Assembly (NCBI GenBank): GCA_002408185.1
Contig: DHQV01000040.1
Location: forward strand, 57,197 to 89,311
Reading direction: 5' to 3'
DNA length: 32,115 nucleotides
Source: Deltaproteobacteria bacterium UBA5329
Lineage (GTDB): Bacteria; Desulfobacterota; Syntrophorhabdia; Syntrophorhabdales; Syntrophorhabdaceae
Of this stretch, positions 7,300 through 15,506 are shown one piece after another (the stretch's first letter is position 1; each line of letters opens with the position of its first letter). Position numbers and translations under genes: made by a program. Under the pieces are notes generated by a model, which worked only from the letters and a program-made list of their open reading frames with translations, was not told the DNA's origin and did not search any database.

Positions 7300-10065
7300 A
7301 TGAACAAAGAGGAGATAAGGCTTCGGGAGGCGCGGGAAGGGAAGCTTGCCTGGAAGAAATGGGGCCCCTACCTGAGCGAGCGCCAGTGGGGGACCGTTCG
7401 TGAGGACTACAGCGAGAACGGAGACGCGTGGAACTTCTTCACCCATGACCACGCCCGTTCCCGAGCCTACCGGTGGGGCGAAGACGGCCTCGCTGGTTTG
7501 TCCGACGAGAAGCAGCATCTCTGTTTTGCCCTTGCATTGTGGAACGGCAAAGATCCTATTCTCAAGGAACGCCTTTTCGGCCTAACCAACAGCGAGGGGA
7601 ACCACGGCGAGGACGTGAAGGAGTATTACTTCTATCTCGACAGCACGCCGACCCACTCCTATATGAAGTACCTTTACAAGTATCCCCACGCGGCCTATCC
7701 CTACGCCGACCTTGTGGATACGAACGGGCGCCGCAGCCGGGAGGAGTTGGAGTACGAGCTCCTGGATACGGGCGTCTTCGACGATGACTGCTATTTTGAC
7801 GTCTTCGTGGAATACGCGAAGTCAGGCCCCGAGGACATCCTGGTTAAGATCACCGCAACGAACCGCGGACCTCAGACCGCCGATATGCACCTTCTGCCGA
7901 CGCTCTGGTTCCGCAACGACTGGGCAACGTGGATAACGAACCGCACGGAAAAACCCGTGCTCAGGCAGATCACTGGGCCACAAGGGACGAGCGCTGTGGC
8001 GGCAAAGCATTCCGTGCTGGGGACGTACTACCTGTGCTGCGAAGGCGATGTTCCGCTCCTCTTTACGGAGAACTCAACAAACCATGCCCGGCTCGGCCTT
8101 AACTACCCCGACGTGGGCCCTTACCTCAAGGACGGCATCAATGACTTCGTGGTGAATGGCAGGCAGGATGCGGTGAATCCCGCGAAGACGGGCACGAAGG
8201 TGTCAGCGCACTACGCAGGCAGTGTCGGCCCCGGTGCTTCGATGGTGGTACGGCTGCGTCTTACCGACCGGGCATCGGCCATCAAAAAAGGGAAAAGAAA
8301 GAACGACTTTATCCCCTTCGGACCGGGTTTTGATGAGATGCTGGCCGCCCGGCTCCGCGAGGCGGACGAATTCTACGCGTCGGTGACGCCCCCTTCCGTT
8401 TCACCCGATGCGGTCAATGTGATGCGCCAGGCTATCGCAGGCATGCTCTGGTCGAAACAGTACTATTTTTTCGATGCCGATGTCTGGCTGGAGGAGCACA
8501 GGGCCCACCCCCTTCATAGCGGGAGCCGCGACTTCCGAAACCGGGACTGGTTCCACATGGTGAACGACGACATCATCTCCATGCCCGACAAATGGGAATA
8601 TCCCTGGTACGCCGCCTGGGACCTCGCCTTCCATACCCTGCCCATTGCGATCGTTGATCCCGACTTCGCCAAGGAACAGATGAGGCTGATGCTGCGCGGA
8701 GGCTATCTCCATCCCAGCGGGCAACTCCCCGCCTACGAGTGGAATTTCAGCGATGTCAACCCGCCGGTGCATGCCTTTGCGACCCTCTTTCTTCATCGCA
8801 CCGAACTGGCCCTGCATGGCAAGGCCGATTTCGATTTCCTCAAGATGGCTTTCAACAAGCTCCTTCTGAACTTTACGTGGTGGGTGAACCGCAAGGACCG
8901 CTTCGGCAAGAACGTGTTCGAGGGAGGCTTTCTCGGCCTCGATAACATCGGCGTTTTCGACCGGAGCGCCCCCTTGCCCACGGGAGGCTACCTGGAGCAG
9001 GCGGATGGCACGGCGTGGATGGCCCTTTACACACAGAACATGCTGGAACTCGCCATAGAGCTTGCCGCCGAGGACCCTATCTACGAGGATCTGATAGCCA
9101 AGTTCGGGGAACACTTCCTCTATATCGCTGCCGCCATGAACAAGCCCGGGCATGACGGCATGTGGGATGAGGAGGACGGCTTCTATTATGACCTGCTGCG
9201 GTTTCCCGACGGGAGTGCGAGGCGGCTCAAAGTGCGCTCAGTTGTGGGACTTTTGCCGCTTTGCGCCGTGACAGTTATCGAGCCAAGGCATCGGGAGCTT
9301 TACCCGCGGGTAGTGGCGGCTATCAGGGAACGGGCGCGCCAGATGCCGGAACTTGCAGAGTCCATTCACCCGACAGGTCCGGGCCACTTCGGGATCGGGG
9401 ATCGGGGCATTTTTGCCCTCGTCAATCCGGATCGCCTACGGCGGATACTGTCCAAGATGCTCGACGAGAACGAGTTCCTGAGTACCTTTGGCATTCGCTC
9501 GCTCTCCCGGTTTCACAGGGAGTATCCTTATGTCCTCGAGGTGGACGGCCAAGAATATCGTGTGGACTACCTGCCTGCAGAGTCGAACACGGACATGTTC
9601 GGCGGCAACTCCAACTGGAGGGGCCCTATATGGATGCCTGTCAATATCATGCTTATCAGGGCGCTCCTGCAATTCTACCTCTACTACGGCGATAATTTCA
9701 GGATCGAATGCCCGACGGGTTCAGGCAGAATGATGAACCTCTTCGAGGTGGCAAAGGAGATCGCAGACCGGCTTACCCGTATTTTTCTTCGCGATGACCG
9801 CGGCCGGCGGCCCGTCTACGGAGGAACGGAAAAGTTCCAGGCCGATCCCCGCTGGCGCGACAACATCCTCTTTTACGAGTACTTTCACGGAGATATCGGG
9901 GCCGGCATAGGCGCGAGCCATCAGACGGGATGGACCGGAACAGTGGCGAAGCTGATCGAACTCTTCGGACTACTCGATCCGGAAAGACTGCTCGATGTCG
10001 GCAAAGCCGCATCTTTCAAACGGGGAGAGGCGGCAAGCAAGAAAGTGAGTACAGGGACGAAGTGA
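7300..10065 (+). CDS. MGH1-like (GH63-related) glucosidase, copy 1
   Basis: 921 residues with no signal peptide, so cytoplasmic. The N-terminal third (EARE...KKWGPYLSERQWGTVREDYS, HDHARSRAYRWGEDGLAG) is the beta-rich domain of the mannosyl-oligosaccharide-glucosidase-like family. The C-terminal two thirds carry the (alpha/alpha)6-barrel motifs: WAAWDLAFHT-like AAWDLAFHT, GQLPAYEWNFSDVNPPVHA, WVNRKDRFGKNVF, GGYLEQADGT, GNSNWRGPIWMPVN and GASHQTGWTG near the end. Such proteins are annotated simply as 'glucosidase'; relatives in GH63 release alpha-linked glucose, but the substrate of this bacterial branch is not established. A close paralogue is encoded at 18887-21610. AGGGGG lies nine bases before the ATG. 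It probably starts its own transcript after the DUF1254 gene (102-base gap). Confidence 0.87.
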   Translation: MNKEEIRLREAREGKLAWKKWGPYLSERQWGTVREDYSENGDAWNFFTHDHARSRAYRWGEDGLAGLSDEKQHLCFALALWNGKDPILKERLFGLTNSEGNHGEDVKEYYFYLDSTPTHSYMKYLYKYPHAAYPYADLVDTNGRRSREELEYELLDTGVFDDDCYFDVFVEYAKSGPEDILVKITATNRGPQTADMHLLPTLWFRNDWATWITNRTEKPVLRQITGPQGTSAVAAKHSVLGTYYLCCEGDVPLLFTENSTNHARLGLNYPDVGPYLKDGINDFVVNGRQDAVNPAKTGTKVSAHYAGSVGPGASMVVRLRLTDRASAIKKGKRKNDFIPFGPGFDEMLAARLREADEFYASVTPPSVSPDAVNVMRQAIAGMLWSKQYYFFDADVWLEEHRAHPLHSGSRDFRNRDWFHMVNDDIISMPDKWEYPWYAAWDLAFHTLPIAIVDPDFAKEQMRLMLRGGYLHPSGQLPAYEWNFSDVNPPVHAFATLFLHRTELALHGKADFDFLKMAFNKLLLNFTWWVNRKDRFGKNVFEGGFLGLDNIGVFDRSAPLPTGGYLEQADGTAWMALYTQNMLELAIELAAEDPIYEDLIAKFGEHFLYIAAAMNKPGHDGMWDEEDGFYYDLLRFPDGSARRLKVRSVVGLLPLCAVTVIEPRHRELYPRVVAAIRERARQMPELAESIHPTGPGHFGIGDRGIFALVNPDRLRRILSKMLDENEFLSTFGIRSLSRFHREYPYVLEVDGQEYRVDYLPAESNTDMFGGNSNWRGPIWMPVNIMLIRALLQFYLYYGDNFRIECPTGSGRMMNLFEVAKEIADRLTRIFLRDDRGRRPVYGGTEKFQADPRWRDNILFYEYFHGDIGAGIGASHQTGWTGTVAKLIELFGLLDPERLLDVGKAASFKRGEAASKKVSTGTK

Positions 10066-10447
10066 TCCTTGGTTTTCCTTCGATAAATGTTTCCGAACAT
10101 TCTAGTAGTCTTTGTAGGCTCCTGCCGCGTTCCCGTTCATCTCCCGTACGGTATTGCTCTTACCGCTTAAGGCGCCCATCGGCCATCCAAAACCTGTGGT
10201 TTCGACGCATACAGCCGCACGGTGATACCGAGCTTGCCCCTTTATTATCGAGGCCTACGGTGGCCGAATGTCGCCGGCCTGACGTATAGGGCCAAGGTCT
10301 AATAGACGGCCTATCGCCTGTAGTTTAGAATTGATTTCAGGACAAAGAATGGGCACACCCCCATGAATGAAAAAAACCTCTCGGGAAACAGGGACAAAAA
10401 AACGCCCGTGCCGTCGGGCAATAGCCTGTTGAAAGGATGGTATTTTG
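10066..10447. other. Long intergenic region containing operator box C
   Basis: No gene is seen in 382 bases. The first ~215 bases show no recognisable element. From 10285 the region matches the dispersed leader: palindrome, then TTTAGAATTG and CAGGACAAAGAATGGGCA at the same spacing as in copies A and D. Closer to the next gene a small hairpin, GCCCG-TGCCGT-CGGGC, occurs; it is not followed by a T-run. Confidence 0.5.
10285..10304 (+). promoter_or_regulatory. DosR/FixJ-like operator box C
   Basis: TATAGGGCCAAGGTCTAATA: TAT/ATA outer and GGNC/GTCT inner half-sites, same orientation as the other copies. It lies 143 bases upstream of the beta-barrel protein gene. The CAGG-ACAAA block 53 bases from the box start is also at the spacing seen in copies A and D. 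Confidence 0.55.
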
Positions 10448-11290
10448 ATGGTGAAAGGAACGATGCCTGAGAAATTAGCTTCAATGCTGTTGTGTATTCT
10501 TATTCTCACTTTGTTTTCCGCAACGGCATATGCTGCGGACCCCGGACTGGAGTTCGTCGCCAAGGAAACGGAGCTCGCAAAGAAAACACAAAACCCGGTT
10601 GCCGATCTCATCAGCATTCCTTTCCAGTACAACATTAATTTCGGTTATGGCCCGCGAAACAACACCCAGAGCATTCTTAATATCCAGCCCGTCATTCCTT
10701 TCAACATAAACCGCGAATGGAACGTGATAACGCGGACGATCATCCCCGTCCTCGATCAGCCCGTTCCCGATAGAAAGATCGGCCTGGGCGACGTTCAGGT
10801 CTCGCTGTTCCTGTCGCCGGCCATACCCGGTAAGTTCATCTGGGGTGCCGGGCCGGCCCTACAGTTCCCGACCGCGACGGGCAACGCTCTCGGTCAGGGT
10901 AAATGGGCCGCGGGGCCGACCGCAGTAGGGCTCTTTATGAATGGCCCCTGGGTGCTGGGGATCCTGGCGAATAACCTCTGGTCCTATGCGGACGAGAGCG
11001 ATCGCCCCGAGGTAAATCAGTTCCTTGCACAGCCTTTTATCAATTACAACCTTCCCAAGGGCTGGTACATCTCGATATCACCCGTCATAACGGCCAATTG
11101 GAAAGCTGACAATGCAAGCGATCAGTGGTTTGTCCCCTTAGGTGGAGGCGTGGGCAAGGTATCCATGATCGGAAAACTTCCCCTCAACGGGTCCCTGGCT
11201 TTTTATCAAAATGTGGTCAAGCCTGAGGCAGGCCCCGACTGGAATATCAGGCTGCAGATTGGGATCCTTCTGCCAAAGGGAAAGGATTAA
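10448..11290 (+). CDS. Outer-membrane beta-barrel protein (phenol MetA-pathway/'neuromedin U'-like family)
   Basis: About 280 residues. A signal peptide (hydrophobic LLCILILTLFSATAYA, cleavage before ADPG) precedes a mature sequence made of alternating short amphipathic strands with aromatic girdle residues (PFQYNINFGYGPRNN, NINREWNVITRTIIPV, GNALGQGKWAAGPTAVGLF, GWYISISPVITANWK). It ends in a strand typical of barrel proteins. It matches the family often mis-named neuromedin U, related to outer-membrane proteins of aromatic-degradation clusters. ATG 10448 is preferred over the in-frame TTG at 10445; AAAGGATGG lies upstream. It is followed by a transporter gene and preceded by operator box C, so it may be an uptake channel in the same regulon. 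The substrate is unknown. Confidence 0.75.
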   Translation: MVKGTMPEKLASMLLCILILTLFSATAYAADPGLEFVAKETELAKKTQNPVADLISIPFQYNINFGYGPRNNTQSILNIQPVIPFNINREWNVITRTIIPVLDQPVPDRKIGLGDVQVSLFLSPAIPGKFIWGAGPALQFPTATGNALGQGKWAAGPTAVGLFMNGPWVLGILANNLWSYADESDRPEVNQFLAQPFINYNLPKGWYISISPVITANWKADNASDQWFVPLGGGVGKVSMIGKLPLNGSLAFYQNVVKPEAGPDWNIRLQIGILLPKGKD

Positions 11291-11380
11291 GGTAAGAAGG
11301 GACAATGATCGCGCCGGCAAGAGGGGCGGACAAAGAAGTCTTAGCGCCAAAGTTGCTGGAGAAATAAGAGGAGGAATGAA

Positions 11381-12241
11381 ATGATCACGATTGAAACACT
11401 GACGAAAGTCCTGAATATCGTCATTCTTATTTTCCTGGTGTCGACCATGCTCAGTGTCGGGTTGAGCCTGACGGTAAGGCAGATTATCGGGCCTTTGCGC
11501 AATGCCCGTCTCTTCATCTCATCGTTTGTGTCATGCTACATCCTTGTCCCGGCAATCGCCATTGCCGTTACCCGGCTCTTTGGCCTTGATGAGCCTTTAA
11601 AGGTCGGACTGGTCCTCTTCAGCATGGCTGCAGGTGCAGAGGCAGGTCCTAAGCTTGCCGGAATTGCAAAGGCAAATGTCGCATTTTCCGTTGGGTTGCT
11701 GGTGGCATCGCTCTGTATCAGCGTCCTGTTCATACCGCTTGTGCTTAATCTGCTTCTACCGGAAACCCGCATCGCCACGGGCAAACTTTTGATCAAGTTA
11801 TTGCTGGGCGTCGGCCTGCCCCTGTCGATCGGCCTCATTCTCAAAGCCCGCTGCGCAGCGGTCGCTGACCGGATAAGTCCGTATATTCATAAGGTCTCGA
11901 GTATTTTCATGATCTTGATGGCTATAGGGATAGTTGGCTTGAATATCAAAGAGATAGCAGGGCTGTTTGGTTCCGGCACGATAGGGGCGGCAATAGTTTT
12001 TATCGCCGGTTCAGTTATCATCGGCTACCTGCTGGGAGGGCCGGGACGGGATAACAGATGGACCCTGGCATTCATGTCAGGCGGCCGCAACGCCAGTATT
12101 TCCCTGGTGATCGCAAGCCAGGTGTTCACCGATCCGAAGGTGCTCCTCATGATAACTGTTACCGTGGTGCTGCAGTTGGTACTTATTTTGCCGCTATCCC
12201 TGTATGTTGGCCGAAGAAGTGCGTCCCCGCAAGTCGGGTAA
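11381..12241 (+). CDS. BASS-family (bile acid:Na+ symporter-like) transporter
   Basis: 286 residues with about nine hydrophobic membrane segments. The N-terminal MLSVGLSLTVRQI, the central FSMAAGAEAGPKLAGIAKAN and the later SGGRNASISLVIAS segments correspond to the conserved elements of the BASS/SBF-like fold, where two crossed broken helices bind sodium. BASS proteins move organic anions such as bile acids, pantoate and pyruvate with sodium. The usual CCPGG-type signature in the middle is replaced here by AAGAEAGP, so the substrate is unlikely to be a classical one. GAGGAGGAATGAA precedes the ATG. It sits between the beta-barrel protein and the GRE operon, and could import the substrate or export the product. 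Confidence 0.8.
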   Translation: MITIETLTKVLNIVILIFLVSTMLSVGLSLTVRQIIGPLRNARLFISSFVSCYILVPAIAIAVTRLFGLDEPLKVGLVLFSMAAGAEAGPKLAGIAKANVAFSVGLLVASLCISVLFIPLVLNLLLPETRIATGKLLIKLLLGVGLPLSIGLILKARCAAVADRISPYIHKVSSIFMILMAIGIVGLNIKEIAGLFGSGTIGAAIVFIAGSVIIGYLLGGPGRDNRWTLAFMSGGRNASISLVIASQVFTDPKVLLMITVTVVLQLVLILPLSLYVGRRSASPQVG

Positions 12242-12298
12242 AGTGCCGGTCATCGAAGGTGCTATCGAGATCGGAGATGGTGTTGTGTTGAGCGTTTT

Positions 12299-12317
12299 GG
12301 ACCGGTTAACGGTCTTT
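12299..12317 (+). terminator. Possible weak terminator/attenuator before the PFK-family gene
   Basis: GGACCG-GTTAA-CGGTC followed by TTTTAA lies between the BASS gene and the PFK-family gene. The stem is only five to six base pairs, so it may merely reduce read-through between the transporter and the downstream operon. Confidence 0.3.
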
Positions 12318-12332
12318 TAAGAGGAGTGAGCG

Positions 12333-13490
12333 ATGCCAACGCAGAAAAAAAGAATAGCTATAAATTTTGGAGGCGGTTACGTTCCGGGGCTCAATTCCGT
12401 TATAGCGGCCGCGGCCCGGGCCGCGGCCGAACTGGGATGGGAGACCGTCGGGATATGCGACGGCTTTGACTCCCTGCTTTTTCCCGAAAGATATCCGGAC
12501 GGCGCCTTTCTCGATCTGGCATCCCTGGCCCCGATGAGCTTAGATTACTCCAACGGATGCATTCTGGGCACGGCGGCCGCAAGCGACCCCTTTCACGTCA
12601 GGGCCATTAGCCCAGAGAATATCGTCGAAGAAGTTGACCGCTCCGATGATCTCTTGAGGGCACTCAGCGACGAGGGGATCGATGCGGTCATTTCCGTCGC
12701 CGGTTCGCGCGCGCTTAGCATCCTTCATAAGCTCAGCCGAAAAGGTCTCACAACCGTCTGCATACCGAAGTCGATTGAGAACGATATTGCGGCTACGTCA
12801 TTATCGTTCGGGTTTAACAGCGCGCTTAGCTTTCTTGCCGAGATGCTCGAACGGGCCCGTCATGCAGCCAGGTCGGCCCGGCGTATAGGGGTCGTGGAAG
12901 TGCCGGGCGAATTCGCCGGGTGGCTTGCCCTTCAGTCAGGTATGGCCGTATGCGCCGATGCCGTGCTTATCCCCGAGATCCCCTACGACCTCAAAAAGGT
13001 CGCGCAGAAGCTGAAAGGAAAGGCGGACAGGGGGCAAGGTTTCGGGCTGGTCGTTGTCGCGGAAGGCGCCAAACCCCTGAAGGCACAGAGCGGGCCTCCG
13101 AAAACCGCAGATGCTTCATTGAGGGTGAGCCTGTCGCCCGGCGCGACAGGCGAGGAGGGCCCCCATGTCATCGAACGGTCCGGCCGGGCGGCCGCCGAAG
13201 TGTCCCGCGAGCTTACACGGCTGACGGACCTGCCCGGTTATCCCCTTGTCTTGAGCGAGATCGCCCGGGGAGGTGTTCCGACGGTCGTCGACAGGCAACT
13301 CGGGTTGGGATACGGGGCCGCCGCCGTACGCGCGCTCAAGGAGGGCCATAGCGGTGTCATGGTGATCTTTGAGCCCCCTGACATCAACTTTATTTCCCTG
13401 GCCGAGGCTATAAACAAGGTCCGGGCAGTGCCCTCAGACAGCGAGTTTCTGAGGATCGTGCGCGCGCTCGGGATCTGCCTAGGCGATTGA
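12333..13490 (+). CDS. Divergent phosphofructokinase-family protein with altered active site
   Basis: 385 residues with the overall PFK layout: FGGGYVPGLNSVI at 12-24 (canonical GGDAPGMNA), GCILGTAA at 75-82, PKSIENDI at 145-152 (canonical PKTIDNDI), RRIGVVEVPGEFAG (canonical R-I-S-V-V-E-V-M-G-R), VVVAEGA and SEIARGGVPTVVDR. Key changes are visible. The GGDGS nucleotide/Mg loop reads VAGSR (122-126), losing the Asp. The catalytic Asp in TIDND is Glu149. The MGR triad is PGE. It therefore may not be an ordinary ATP-PFK; it could use another substrate or be regulatory. AAGAGGAGTGAGCG precedes the ATG, and the gene ends only 12 bases before the GRE activase, so it belongs to that operon. Confidence 0.75.
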   Translation: MPTQKKRIAINFGGGYVPGLNSVIAAAARAAAELGWETVGICDGFDSLLFPERYPDGAFLDLASLAPMSLDYSNGCILGTAAASDPFHVRAISPENIVEEVDRSDDLLRALSDEGIDAVISVAGSRALSILHKLSRKGLTTVCIPKSIENDIAATSLSFGFNSALSFLAEMLERARHAARSARRIGVVEVPGEFAGWLALQSGMAVCADAVLIPEIPYDLKKVAQKLKGKADRGQGFGLVVVAEGAKPLKAQSGPPKTADASLRVSLSPGATGEEGPHVIERSGRAAAEVSRELTRLTDLPGYPLVLSEIARGGVPTVVDRQLGLGYGAAAVRALKEGHSGVMVIFEPPDINFISLAEAINKVRAVPSDSEFLRIVRALGICLGD

Positions 13491-13502
13491 AAAGGAGACG
13501 CC

Positions 13503-14459
13503 ATGCACGATAACAGCCTGAAAGAACCGCTCCGCGGGCTCATCCTGAACATACAGCATTTCTGCACCCACGACGGCCCCGGCATCCGGACAACCGTTTT
13601 TCTCAAGGGATGCTCGCTTCGCTGCAAGTGGTGCTCCAACCCCGAGAGCATCCATCTGAAGCCCGAACTTGCGCATAACGCCGGCAAGTGCATTGGTGAA
13701 AAGCAGTGCGGGTTCTGCCTGAAGAATGTCTGCCCGGAGTCGGCCATCTATGTGGTGGGTTCAGGCGATAGGCCCGACGACAAGGTGCGGATAAACTGGG
13801 ATCTCTGCACAAACTGCGGCAAGTGCATTCCCGCCTGCCCGACGAACGCGCTTTATCTGTTTGGAGAGGAAATGTCAGTAGACCAGGTGCTCGACGAGGT
13901 GGAGCAGGACAGCGCGTTCTACCGTGAATCCGGGGGCGGGATGACGGTGAGCGGCGGCGAGTGTCAGCTGCAGCCCGATTTCCTGGCGGCCCTGCTGGCC
14001 GGGGCGCACGAGCGCGGAATAAACACTGCCATCGAGACGGCGAGCAATGTGCCGTGGGATTTCATGGAGAAGGTCCTGGCTCACGTGGATATCGTGCTCC
14101 ACGATATCAAGCTGACCGATCCTGAGCGCCATAAGAAGTGGTGCGGGGTCGACAACACGCGCATCCGCGCGAACCTCAAACGGGCCTATGAGACTTTTCC
14201 CGACAAAAAGTTCATCGCCCGGACTCCGCTTATACCGGGCGTCAATGACGACGAGGAACACATCCGGGCCACCCTGGCATTCTTGAAGCCCCACAAAAAC
14301 GTGACCGATTATGAATTGCTGCCCTATCACCGCTTCGGGGAGGGCAAGTATGAGTTCCTAGGGGCGATATACGAGATGCAGGATTTCACCTCACCGGACC
14401 CGGAAACCTTGAAGCGCCTTCGGGCGATCATCGATGAAGCCTTTGGCCGTAACGGCTAA
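13503..14459 (+). CDS. Glycyl-radical-enzyme activating enzyme (radical SAM, with ferredoxin-like insert)
   Basis: 318 residues. The radical-SAM CxxxCxxC motif is at Cys37, Cys41 and Cys44 (GCSLRCKWCSNPES), preceded by HDGPGIRTTVFLKG. An inserted bacterioferredoxin-like module carries Cys63, 69, 72, 77 and Cys102, 105, 108, 112, enough for two extra 4Fe-4S clusters, as in activases of non-PFL glycyl radical enzymes. The SAM-binding GGE segment reads SGGECQLQP, with Cys where Pro or Ala is usual. The C-terminal DYELLPYHRFGEGKYEFLG is typical. It should cleave SAM and install the Gly807 radical on the enzyme at 15507. AAAAGGAGACGCC precedes the ATG. The activase gene comes before its substrate gene, separated by one CMD gene. 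Confidence 0.93.
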   Translation: MHDNSLKEPLRGLILNIQHFCTHDGPGIRTTVFLKGCSLRCKWCSNPESIHLKPELAHNAGKCIGEKQCGFCLKNVCPESAIYVVGSGDRPDDKVRINWDLCTNCGKCIPACPTNALYLFGEEMSVDQVLDEVEQDSAFYRESGGGMTVSGGECQLQPDFLAALLAGAHERGINTAIETASNVPWDFMEKVLAHVDIVLHDIKLTDPERHKKWCGVDNTRIRANLKRAYETFPDKKFIARTPLIPGVNDDEEHIRATLAFLKPHKNVTDYELLPYHRFGEGKYEFLGAIYEMQDFTSPDPETLKRLRAIIDEAFGRNG

Positions 14460-14502
14460 GGCCCGCATGCGTGAAAAGGCGAATGAATAAGGAGATACGA
14501 AC

Positions 14503-15441
14503 ATGACAACCGGCAGCAAAGAGACGAAGGAAAATTACATTCCCTCAGCGGAGGACTCGCAGCAAAGGGGTATGAACCGTCGGGAATTCGTGACTGCCGC
14601 CGGAGCACTACTGGGAACAACTGCGACGGTGGGGTTGACCGGAGCCAATGCTCAGTCAGCCGAGGCGGGAAAGGGGTCCGATGTCAAAAGAGCATCTCCG
14701 GGCCATACTGAAACAAGGCCGGTGACGAATGGCGGGCCATGGGATGCGGCCCTCAAGACGGTGCGCGAATGGGACCCGAAATGGGCCGAAACATGCGAGA
14801 AGATGACGATGAATCCGTGGAGGAAGAGTGTATTGCCGCGGAAGATCATTGAGTTGATCAGTCTCGCACTGAACGCCGCCTGCACAAATCTCAACCAGGA
14901 TGGCACACGCCGCCATATCAACGCCGCTCTTGACGCAGGAGCGACCCGCGATGAGATTCTCATGGTGCTCAAAATGGCATCCCTTTTATCAATCCATTCG
15001 TGCAGCCTGGGTGCTCCCATTCTCCTTGAGGAGGCGAAGGCGGCAGGAGTCCAGCTGGCCCCGCGGAAAACCGGGGAGGCAACCCCGGCCTGTGACAAGA
15101 TGAGAGAGATGGGTCAATGGAACCAGGCTTGGGATCCCTTTTACGAACTGGATCCGGCGTGGACGGATGAATTCTTTGCCACCGCCCTCGGTGTATACGC
15201 GAGTGGTGTATTCACGCCCAAGGAGGTGGAATTGTTCAGCATCGCCCTAGATGCATCCTACACGCACATGTATGCGCCAGGCACGCGCCGTCACATCAAG
15301 GCGGCCCTCAAGCTTGGTGTATCCATGGAGGAGATCATGGAGGTACTGAAGCTCTGTGTCATCCAGGGGGTTCAGGCCTGCAACCTCGGCGTGCCGATTC
15401 TCGCAGAAGAACTGGAGAAGAGGCGAACAAGGAAATCTTAG
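14503..15441 (+). CDS. Tat-exported protein with two carboxymuconolactone-decarboxylase-like domains
   Basis: 312 residues. MNRREFVTAAGALLG (24-38) is a twin-arginine signal, followed by a short hydrophobic core and an alanine-rich cleavage region. Two similar CMD domains follow (about 85-175 and 210-305). Each carries the pattern WR/FxPKxxELxSIALxAxxTHxxxxGTRRHIxAALxxGxxxEEIMEVLK, for example TRRHINAALDAGAT and TRRHIKAALKLGVS. The AhpD-type CxxC redox pair is absent, so it is not a standard alkylhydroperoxidase. It lies between the GRE activase and the GRE, with good Shine-Dalgarno sites on both sides. Its predicted periplasmic location contrasts with the cytoplasmic GRE, so its link to that reaction is unclear; it may act on a related compound outside the membrane. 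Confidence 0.8.
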   Translation: MTTGSKETKENYIPSAEDSQQRGMNRREFVTAAGALLGTTATVGLTGANAQSAEAGKGSDVKRASPGHTETRPVTNGGPWDAALKTVREWDPKWAETCEKMTMNPWRKSVLPRKIIELISLALNAACTNLNQDGTRRHINAALDAGATRDEILMVLKMASLLSIHSCSLGAPILLEEAKAAGVQLAPRKTGEATPACDKMREMGQWNQAWDPFYELDPAWTDEFFATALGVYASGVFTPKEVELFSIALDASYTHMYAPGTRRHIKAALKLGVSMEEIMEVLKLCVIQGVQACNLGVPILAEELEKRRTRKS

Positions 15442-15506
15442 CGGTAGGATACAAGAGAAATAATATGAGGAATTAAAATGACCATCGCGAACCAAAGGAG
15501 GCAATT

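Noticed and set aside
8401..9153. Minus-strand open frame of 250 codons
   Set aside because: Antisense shadow of the first MGH1 glucosidase, mirrored in part by the shadow of the paralogue.
10370..10447. Riboswitch before the beta-barrel gene
   Set aside because: Only one small GCCCG/CGGGC hairpin could be drawn, and no known aptamer core was recognised.
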